DNA of 64,000 nucleotides from contig NZ_JBHTIH010000002.1 of NCBI RefSeq assembly GCF_042677045.1, positions 1 to 64,000 on the forward strand, given 5' to 3'. The notes under the pieces were generated by a model. That model had not been told where the DNA came from, did no database searches, and saw only the letters and a program-made list of their open reading frames with translations. Numbering within the stretch: position 1 is the stretch's first letter; every line of letters begins with the position of its first letter. A program made the translations under genes and the position numbers. This stretch comes from Lysobacter_K koreensis (lineage in GTDB: Bacteria > Pseudomonadota > Gammaproteobacteria > Xanthomonadales > Xanthomonadaceae). Shown piece after piece: positions 58,795 to 64,000 of this stretch.

Positions 58795-60504
58795 ATGTGT
58801 TCGATCCTCGGAATCTTTGGCCTGCAGCCCGGCGACGACATCGTCGCGCTGCGCCGGCAGGCGTTGGAGCTGTCGCAACGGCAGCGCCACCGCGGGCCGG
58901 ACTGGAGCGGCGTGCATGTCGACACTGGCGCGATCCTCGTGCACGAGCGCCTCGCGATCGTCGACCCGGCCGGCGGTTCGCAGCCGCTGCGCACGGCCGA
59001 CGGGAAACTGGTGCTGGCGGTCAACGGCGAGATCTACAACCACCGCGAGCTCGAGCAGCAGCTGCGGCAGCCGTACGCGTTCCAGACCGGCTCGGATTGC
59101 GAGGTGATCAACGCCCTGTACCGCGAGGACAGCGACGTGGGCGCGTGGTTGAACCGGCTCAACGGCATCTTCGCGTTCGCGCTGTGGGACCGCGAACGGC
59201 AGCGCTACCTGATCGCGCGTGATCCGCTCGGCGTGTGCCCGCTGTATTGGGGCCACGACAGCCACGGCCGCGTCTGCGTCGCCTCCGAGATGAAGGCGCT
59301 GGTCGGGCTCTGCGCCGACGTCGCGCAGTTTCCGCCGGGCCACTACTTCGACAGCGCCAGCAACGCGCTGGTGCGCTACTACGCCAAGCCGTGGCGCGAC
59401 TACGACGCAACCCGGGGCGTCGCGGTGTCAAAGCAGGAACTGCGCGAAGCGTTCGAGCGCGCCGTGCACCGGCAGCTGATGAGCGACGTGCCCTACGGCG
59501 TGCTGCTGTCCGGTGGCCTGGATTCCTCGCTGGTCGCGGCCTGTGCCGCCCGCTTCGCGCGCCATCGGATCGAGGAGGACGACCGCGCCGAGGCGTGGTG
59601 GCCGCGGCTGCACTCGTTCGCGATCGGGCTGGAAGGCTCGCCGGACCTCGCGGCCGCCGAAGTCGCCGCCAAGGCGCTGGGCACCGTGCACCATGGCTTC
59701 AAGTACACCTTCGAGGAGGGCCTGGACGCGCTGCCCGAGGTGATCCGCCACGTCGAGACCTACGACGTCACCACCATCCGCGCGTCGACGCCGATGTTCC
59801 TGCTGGCGCGTCGGATCAAGGCGATGGGGGTGAAGATGGTGCTGTCGGGCGAGGGCAGCGACGAGATCTTCGGTGGCTACCTGTACTTCCACAAGGCGCC
59901 CAACGCGCGCGAGTTCCACGAGGAGACCGTGCGCAAGCTCGACGCGCTGCACAACTACGACTGCCTGCGCGCCAACAAGTCGATGATGGCCTGGGGAGTG
60001 GAGCCGCGGGTGCCGTTCCTGGATGTCGAGTTCCTCGACGTGGCAATGCGCATGGACGCGCAGGCGAAGATGATCGCCGGCGGCGACTCTCCCGCGCCCG
60101 ACGGCCGCCGGCGCATCGAGAAAGCGGTGCTGCGCGAGGCGTTCGAGGGCTACTTGCCCGACGAAATCCTGTGGCGGCAGAAGGAGCAGTTCAGCGACGG
60201 CGTCGGTTACGGCTGGATCGACGGGCTCAAGGCACACGCCGAAGTGCATGTCAGCGACCGCGAGTTCGCCGCCGCGGCGAGCCGCTTCCCGGTCAACCCG
60301 CCACAGACCAAGGAGGCGTACTTCTACCGGCGCCTGTTCGAGCAGAACTTCCCGGGAGCGGCGTGCGCGCAGACGGTGCCGGGTGGCAAGTCGATCGCCT
60401 GCTCGACCCCGACCGCGATCGCGTGGGACGCGGCGTTCGCGAGCGCCGCCGACCCGTCGGGACGGGCGATCGCGGGGGTGCACCAGGCGGCGTTGGCGGG
60501 GTAG
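58795..60504 (+). CDS. asnB: Asparagine synthetase B (glutamine-hydrolysing)
   Basis: The product has 569 residues. MCSILGIFGLQ exposes the Cys2 nucleophile of the class II glutaminase domain, with HRGPDWSGV and VNGEIYNHRELE. The synthetase domain has the ATP motif VLLSGGLDSSLVAACAAR near 235, GEGSDEIFGGY near 350 and RVPFLDVEFLD. It amidates aspartate with glutamine and ATP. The length and order match the enteric AsnB. ATG 58795 has CAGGAG upstream. Expression is probably set by the Asn-codon attenuator directly in front of it. Confidence 0.96.
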   Translation: MCSILGIFGLQPGDDIVALRRQALELSQRQRHRGPDWSGVHVDTGAILVHERLAIVDPAGGSQPLRTADGKLVLAVNGEIYNHRELEQQLRQPYAFQTGSDCEVINALYREDSDVGAWLNRLNGIFAFALWDRERQRYLIARDPLGVCPLYWGHDSHGRVCVASEMKALVGLCADVAQFPPGHYFDSASNALVRYYAKPWRDYDATRGVAVSKQELREAFERAVHRQLMSDVPYGVLLSGGLDSSLVAACAARFARHRIEEDDRAEAWWPRLHSFAIGLEGSPDLAAAEVAAKALGTVHHGFKYTFEEGLDALPEVIRHVETYDVTTIRASTPMFLLARRIKAMGVKMVLSGEGSDEIFGGYLYFHKAPNAREFHEETVRKLDALHNYDCLRANKSMMAWGVEPRVPFLDVEFLDVAMRMDAQAKMIAGGDSPAPDGRRRIEKAVLREAFEGYLPDEILWRQKEQFSDGVGYGWIDGLKAHAEVHVSDREFAAAASRFPVNPPQTKEAYFYRRLFEQNFPGAACAQTVPGGKSIACSTPTAIAWDAAFASAADPSGRAIAGVHQAALAG

Positions 60505-60566
60505 GGGACGCCGGCGAAAAGGTTTCCGTAGGCGGGTACCGCGGGCGTGCGCACTGATGCCGCACC

Positions 60567-61133
60567 TCAGCGCTGCGGCCGCGGCCCGCCAGCTTCGGGC
60601 CACTGCTGCGGCACCCGCCGCAAGCCGTCCAGCGAATAGCCCAACGCCTGCAGGCGGGCCACCGCCGCGGTGTACTCGGCCTCGGGCAAGGTCGGGGTGC
60701 GCGCCATGATCCAGGCGTAGTCGCGCTTGCTGCGGCCGACGATGGTCTGGGTGTAGCCCGGATCGACGTGCACGATCACGTACTCGGCCTTGATCGGCCA
60801 GACGAACTGCATGCCCCACACCGCGTTGCCGGTCCCCGGCCGCACGAAGCCGCGCGGCCGCATGGTTTCCAGTGGCCGGTCGAAGCCGCCGTCGCGGAAC
60901 CGGAAGGTGGTCTGGATCGAGCCGTCGGGCTGCAGCGCGTAGGACTCGATCGCGTTGTACGCGTCGCGCTCGGGACGACTGGGGATGTGCGCGATGACGT
61001 ACCAGTCGCCCATGAAGCGCGCCAGGTCGACTTGCTCCACCGGCGCGATGGTCGGCGGCGCGGACGCGCAGGCAACGCCGAGCGCCCCCAGCAGGGATGC
61101 GAACAAGACGCGGAGCGGGCGGGTAGTGGACAT
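60567..61133 (-). CDS. blc: Blc-type outer membrane lipocalin
   Basis: The product has 188 residues. The signal peptide ends FASLLGALGVACASAPP with a Cys at about 24, a loose lipobox (LGVAC). The lipocalin motif is FMGDWYVIAHIPSRPERDAY, with YVIVHVDPGYTQTIVGRSKR then DYAWIMARTP further on. Blc binds lysophospholipids or fatty acids at the outer membrane under stress. It closes a minus-strand lipid-modification cluster, 26 nt after the methyltransferase. Confidence 0.92.
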   Translation of the reverse strand: MSTTRPLRVLFASLLGALGVACASAPPTIAPVEQVDLARFMGDWYVIAHIPSRPERDAYNAIESYALQPDGSIQTTFRFRDGGFDRPLETMRPRGFVRPGTGNAVWGMQFVWPIKAEYVIVHVDPGYTQTIVGRSKRDYAWIMARTPTLPEAEYTAAVARLQALGYSLDGLRRVPQQWPEAGGPRPQR

Positions 61134-61159
61134 GGTCGGATTCCTCGGCAGGGTGCGGG

Positions 61160-62242
61160 TCAAGCCCGCTCGCGGGTGAAGCGGTAATGGGCCACCATCC
61201 ATTGCTCGCCATCGGCGTAACCAAACAATTCGGCGCAGGCCATCCAGAACATCCGCCAGCGCTGGAACCACAACGGCGCCGCGCTGCCGTAGGCCTGCTC
61301 GAGGATCGGCATCAGCACGTCGCGGTTGCGGTCCTGGGCCTGCAGCCAGTGGTTGGCGGTGCGTTCGTAGTGGCGTCCGTCCACCAGCCAGCGTTGCTCC
61401 AGGTGCAGCGCGCGCTGGAACCATGCCAGGGTGTCGGCCGACGGCATGAGGCCGCCGGTGAAGAAGTGCCGGCCCATCCAGTTGTCCCCGCCCTGCGTCT
61501 CGAACGGATACAGCGCGGTGCGATGGCAGAAGATATGCACGAACAGCTTGCCGCCCACGCGCAGCCAGCCACCGATGCGCTCGAGCAGGGTGTCGTAATT
61601 GCGCATGTGCTCGAACATCTCGATCGACACGCAGCGGTCGAACTGCGCGGCCTGCAGTTGCAGCCGGTTGACGTCGCAGGTCAGCACGCGGACGTTGCCG
61701 ACACCGCGTTCGCGGCAAAGCGCTTCGATGAATTCCCGTTGCGGCCGCGAGTTGGACACCGCGGTGATGCGGGCGTTGGGGAACCGCTGCGCCATCCACA
61801 GCGTCAGCGATCCCCAGCCGCAGCCCAGTTCGAGGATGTCCTGACCGTCGGCCAGTTCGGCGCGTTCGCCGTACAGCGCCAGCATCGCCTCCTCGGCCTG
61901 CGCCAGGGTCTCGTCGCCGCTGGGGTAGTAGCACGACGAGTACTTCAGCCGGGGCCCGAGGCAATGCGCGAAGAACTCCGGCGGCAGTTCGTAGTGCTGG
62001 CGGTTGGCGACATCGGTATGGATCGCCACCGGGCTCTCGCGCAGCATCGCCAGCCGGGCATGGAAGCGTTGCGCCTGCGCTTCGGGGCCGCCGGCCAGTT
62101 CCTCGCGCAGGCGCTGCGCGCACAGGCGGCGCATGCCCAGCCTGAGCACGGCATCGGGTAGCAGGCCACGTTCGGCCAGGCCGAGCAGGCCGGGGGCGGG
62201 CTGGTCGGTCGCCAGCGCCAAGGTATCGAGTGCCGCGGTCAT
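61160..62242 (-). CDS. CFA/coclaurine N-methyltransferase-like SAM methyltransferase
   Basis: The product has 360 residues. HYELPPEFFAHCLGPRLKYS then SCYYPSGDETLAQAEEAML, the SAM motif ILELGCGWGSLTLWMAQRFP, SIEMFEHMRNYDTLLERIGG and KLFVHIFCHRTALYPFETQG match the CMAS family branch that includes plant coclaurine N-methyltransferases more closely than true CFA synthases. Bacterial members of this branch have unknown substrates, probably membrane lipids given the neighbours. The start overlaps the DUF1295 stop by 4 nt. Confidence 0.88.
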   Translation of the reverse strand: MTAALDTLALATDQPAPGLLGLAERGLLPDAVLRLGMRRLCAQRLREELAGGPEAQAQRFHARLAMLRESPVAIHTDVANRQHYELPPEFFAHCLGPRLKYSSCYYPSGDETLAQAEEAMLALYGERAELADGQDILELGCGWGSLTLWMAQRFPNARITAVSNSRPQREFIEALCRERGVGNVRVLTCDVNRLQLQAAQFDRCVSIEMFEHMRNYDTLLERIGGWLRVGGKLFVHIFCHRTALYPFETQGGDNWMGRHFFTGGLMPSADTLAWFQRALHLEQRWLVDGRHYERTANHWLQAQDRNRDVLMPILEQAYGSAAPLWFQRWRMFWMACAELFGYADGEQWMVAHYRFTRERA

Positions 62243-63033
62243 GGGTCGTGTCTCGCAGGGGGTTTGGGAAACCATGGAAAGAGCATCGGCGTGGTCCGCT
62301 GGTACTCGCGGTAGTCCTCGCCGCGCGTGCGCAGGGCCTGCGCCTCGGTGAACGGGATGCCGCTGATCCAGCGCAGGAACACGTACATCACCAGCGGGCC
62401 GACCCAGGCCAGCCACCACCACGGCGACCCGATGGCCAGGAACACGTAGGCGAACCAGTGCAGCCACTCGAAGAAGTAGTTGGGATGGCGCGAGTAGCGC
62501 CACAGCCCGGCGCGGCAGGTCCTGCCACGGTGTGCGGGATCCGCGCGGAACCGCGCCAGCTGGGCGTCGGCGATCGCTTCGCCGGCGACGCTGACCACCC
62601 AGGTCGCCACCCCCGCGGCCAGCCAGGGCGTGAATCCGGACACCGGATTGAGCGCGACCGCGAGGAACGGCAGCGCGAACAGCACCACCAGCAAGGCCTG
62701 GAACTGGAAGAAGGCGAACCAGTTGACGTCGTCCTGGTGCCAGAGCGTGCGCAGGTGTGCGTAGCGGCCGTCCTCCGGCTCGCCACGGACGCGCCGCCAC
62801 AGGTGCAGGCCCAGTCGCAGCCCCCAGGCGCCGCCCAGCAGCGCCAACAGCAGCCGCGGCAGCAACGCGCCCGATCCGAGCACCGCCATCAGCACCGCCG
62901 CGCCGCCGACGCCGAGCGACCACAGCACGTCGACGATCCCGGCGTTGCGGCGGCGACGCTGCCACAGCCAACCGCCGGCCTGCGCAAGCGCGGCAAGCGC
63001 CCACACCAGTATCAGGGTCTGCAAGGCGCTCAT
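62239..63033 (-). CDS. DUF1295 membrane protein (steroid 5-alpha-reductase-like)
   Basis: The product has 264 residues with about six or seven membrane helices. LWRYSRHPNYFFEWLHWFAY is the DUF1295/ICMT-like NAD(P)H-binding signature, after ADAQLARFRADPAHRGRTCR. The C terminus RTRGEDYREYQRTTPMLFPW fits as well. The family reduces double bonds in lipids in some members. It overlaps the genes on both sides by 4 nt, so cluster members should be made in step. Confidence 0.9.
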   Translation of the reverse strand: MSALQTLILVWALAALAQAGGWLWQRRRRNAGIVDVLWSLGVGGAAVLMAVLGSGALLPRLLLALLGGAWGLRLGLHLWRRVRGEPEDGRYAHLRTLWHQDDVNWFAFFQFQALLVVLFALPFLAVALNPVSGFTPWLAAGVATWVVSVAGEAIADAQLARFRADPAHRGRTCRAGLWRYSRHPNYFFEWLHWFAYVFLAIGSPWWWLAWVGPLVMYVFLRWISGIPFTEAQALRTRGEDYREYQRTTPMLFPWFPKPPARHDP

Positions 63034-63575
63034 GGCACGCCCCGCGCATCGGCGAGTGACGTCGCATGCCGGCGCCAGTGCTGCGCGAGCGCGGCCAGCA
63101 GCGGCATCGCGACCGCCCAGCCCAGCGCCAGCAGCGCGAGCGCGCGCCAGCCCGGTTCAACGAAGCTCACCGCGTCGAACCCGCGCGCGGCGGCAAGGTA
63201 AGCCAGCGACCCGCCGACGGCGCCGAAAACCGCGGCGATCCGATGGTGGCCGCGCAGGAACGCCAGCGAATGATTGAGGGTCATCGCGAACGCCGCCCAC
63301 ACCGCCAGGATCCAGGCCGGCGCGAACAACGCCGGCGCGGGGGATGCGTAGCGCAGCCAGCCGCTGGCGGCGAGCAGGCCATCGAACAGCATCCCGATGG
63401 CGAGCGCGCACACCACCAGGCGCGCATCGGAATCGCGTTGCGACGAAGCCAGCCATTGCGCAGCGACGAAGACCAGCGCGACAGCCGCAGCGGTCCACGG
63501 CTCGCCGCGTGCGGCGCTGACCACCGCGACGAACCACACCACTTGATAGCCAATCGCGTTCGCCCAGAAGCGCAT
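63030..63575 (-). CDS. DUF2878 membrane protein
   Basis: The product has 181 residues with five or six membrane helices. Its size, the FWANAIGYQVVWFVAVVSAA start and the AFAMTLNHSLAFL stretch fit DUF2878. Function is unknown; it is usually found beside CFA-type methyltransferases and DUF1295. ATG 63575 lies 1 nt after the stop of the CFA synthase gene; the frame upstream of it is open but overlaps that gene. Confidence 0.85.
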   Translation of the reverse strand: MRFWANAIGYQVVWFVAVVSAARGEPWTAAAVALVFVAAQWLASSQRDSDARLVVCALAIGMLFDGLLAASGWLRYASPAPALFAPAWILAVWAAFAMTLNHSLAFLRGHHRIAAVFGAVGGSLAYLAAARGFDAVSFVEPGWRALALLALGWAVAMPLLAALAQHWRRHATSLADARGVP

Positions 63576-63576
63576 C

Positions 63577-64000
63577 TCAGGCCTCGATCCGGCCCAGGCC
63601 GGCCACGTACTCGGCATCGCGGCTGTCCGGCTTGGCGAACAGCATCTGGGTGACGCCGATCGAGCGTTCGCGGAAGCCGCCCTCGCAGTACGCCAGGTAG
63701 AACTCCCACATGCGGATGAAGCGCTCGTCGAATCCCTGCGCGCGCACCTCCGGCAGGCGCGCGAGGAAGCGTTCGCGCCAAGCCTGCAGCGTGCGCGCGT
63801 ACGAGCCGCCGAAGTCCTCCAAATGCGTGAGCGCGAGGTCGCAGCTGCGCGCCTTGGCGGCGACGATCGCGGCGATCGAGGGAATGAACGAGCCGGGGAA
63901 CACGTGGCGCTTGATGAAATCCACCGAGCCCAACGCCTGCGCGTAGCGGTGATCCTCGATGGTGATCGCCTGCACCAGCGCCAAGCCGTCGGGCTTGAGC
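63577..64000 (-). CDS. Cyclopropane-fatty-acyl-phospholipid synthase, C-terminal part (runs off window)
   Basis: The visible 140 residues begin LKPDGLALVQAITIEDHRYA and include FIKRHVFPGSFIPS, EDFGGSYARTLQAWRERFL and FIRMWEFYLAYCEGGFRERS, the CFA synthase C-terminal blocks, ending VAGLGRIEA. The SAM-binding motif and start lie beyond base 64000. The family transfers a methylene or methyl group from SAM to unsaturated phospholipid chains. It is the first visible gene of the cluster that ends with the lipocalin. Confidence 0.92.
   Translation of the reverse strand, partial: LKPDGLALVQAITIEDHRYAQALGSVDFIKRHVFPGSFIPSIAAIVAAKARSCDLALTHLEDFGGSYARTLQAWRERFLARLPEVRAQGFDERFIRMWEFYLAYCEGGFRERSIGVTQMLFAKPDSRDAEYVAGLGRIEA

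Overview
The window is GC-rich throughout (roughly 70 percent by eye), uses codons of a high-GC gammaproteobacterium, and carries gene orders typical of the Xanthomonadaceae/Lysobacteraceae (Xanthomonas, Lysobacter, Luteimonas). Examples are maf-rng-yhdP-tldD, darP/pmbA, and one long minus-strand run from rpsB to accA. I cannot name the genus from sequence alone. Intergenic gaps are rich in short palindromic repeats of at least four kinds.

Region 1 (1-2990) looks like the distal end of a chromosomal integron cassette array. It holds the last codons and right end of an IS3-family element that has landed in an attC site, then four small plus-strand cassettes (DUF6713-like plus TspO, a methyltransferase, a GNAT acetyltransferase, a DUF1801 protein), separated by attC-like sites. 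Region 2 (3065-20924) is mostly housekeeping: a YcgR/PilZ protein, a SIMPL-domain protein, maf, rng, yhdP, tldD, darP, pmbA, a DUF4870 protein, ispA, xseB, tilS, accA and a secreted protein of unknown function.

Region 3 (21176-49248) is the large minus-strand block rpsB-tsf-pyrH-frr-uppS-cdsA-dxr-rseP-bamA-lpxD-fabZ-lpxA-lpxB-rnhB-dnaE. It joins translation, UMP kinase, isoprenoid and phospholipid synthesis, outer-membrane assembly and lipid A synthesis. A cation-diffusion transporter sits between pyrH and frr. An island of about 8 kb (24.8-33.0 kb) separates rnhB from dnaE. It encodes three paralogous proteins with a YkvA/DUF1232-like core, two winged-helix regulators (one STAND ATPase, one CadC-like membrane protein) and two small proteins of unknown function.

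Region 4 (49575-55416) is map-glnD-dapD-spx/arsC-like-dapE, read rightward with start-stop overlaps at three of its four junctions (PII control and diaminopimelate synthesis). Region 5 (55491-58399) is a GNAT enzyme overlapped with a membrane-anchored penicillin-acylase-family hydrolase.

Region 6 (58518-60504) is asnB. Its leader encodes a 39-residue peptide with five asparagine codons in six, followed by mutually exclusive antiterminator and terminator hairpins. This reads as an asparagine-sensing ribosome-mediated attenuator and is the most striking find in the window. Region 7 (60567-64000) is a minus-strand lipid-modification cluster: a CFA synthase (running off the end), DUF2878, DUF1295, a coclaurine-N-methyltransferase-like enzyme and a Blc lipocalin.

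No tRNA, rRNA or CRISPR array was seen.
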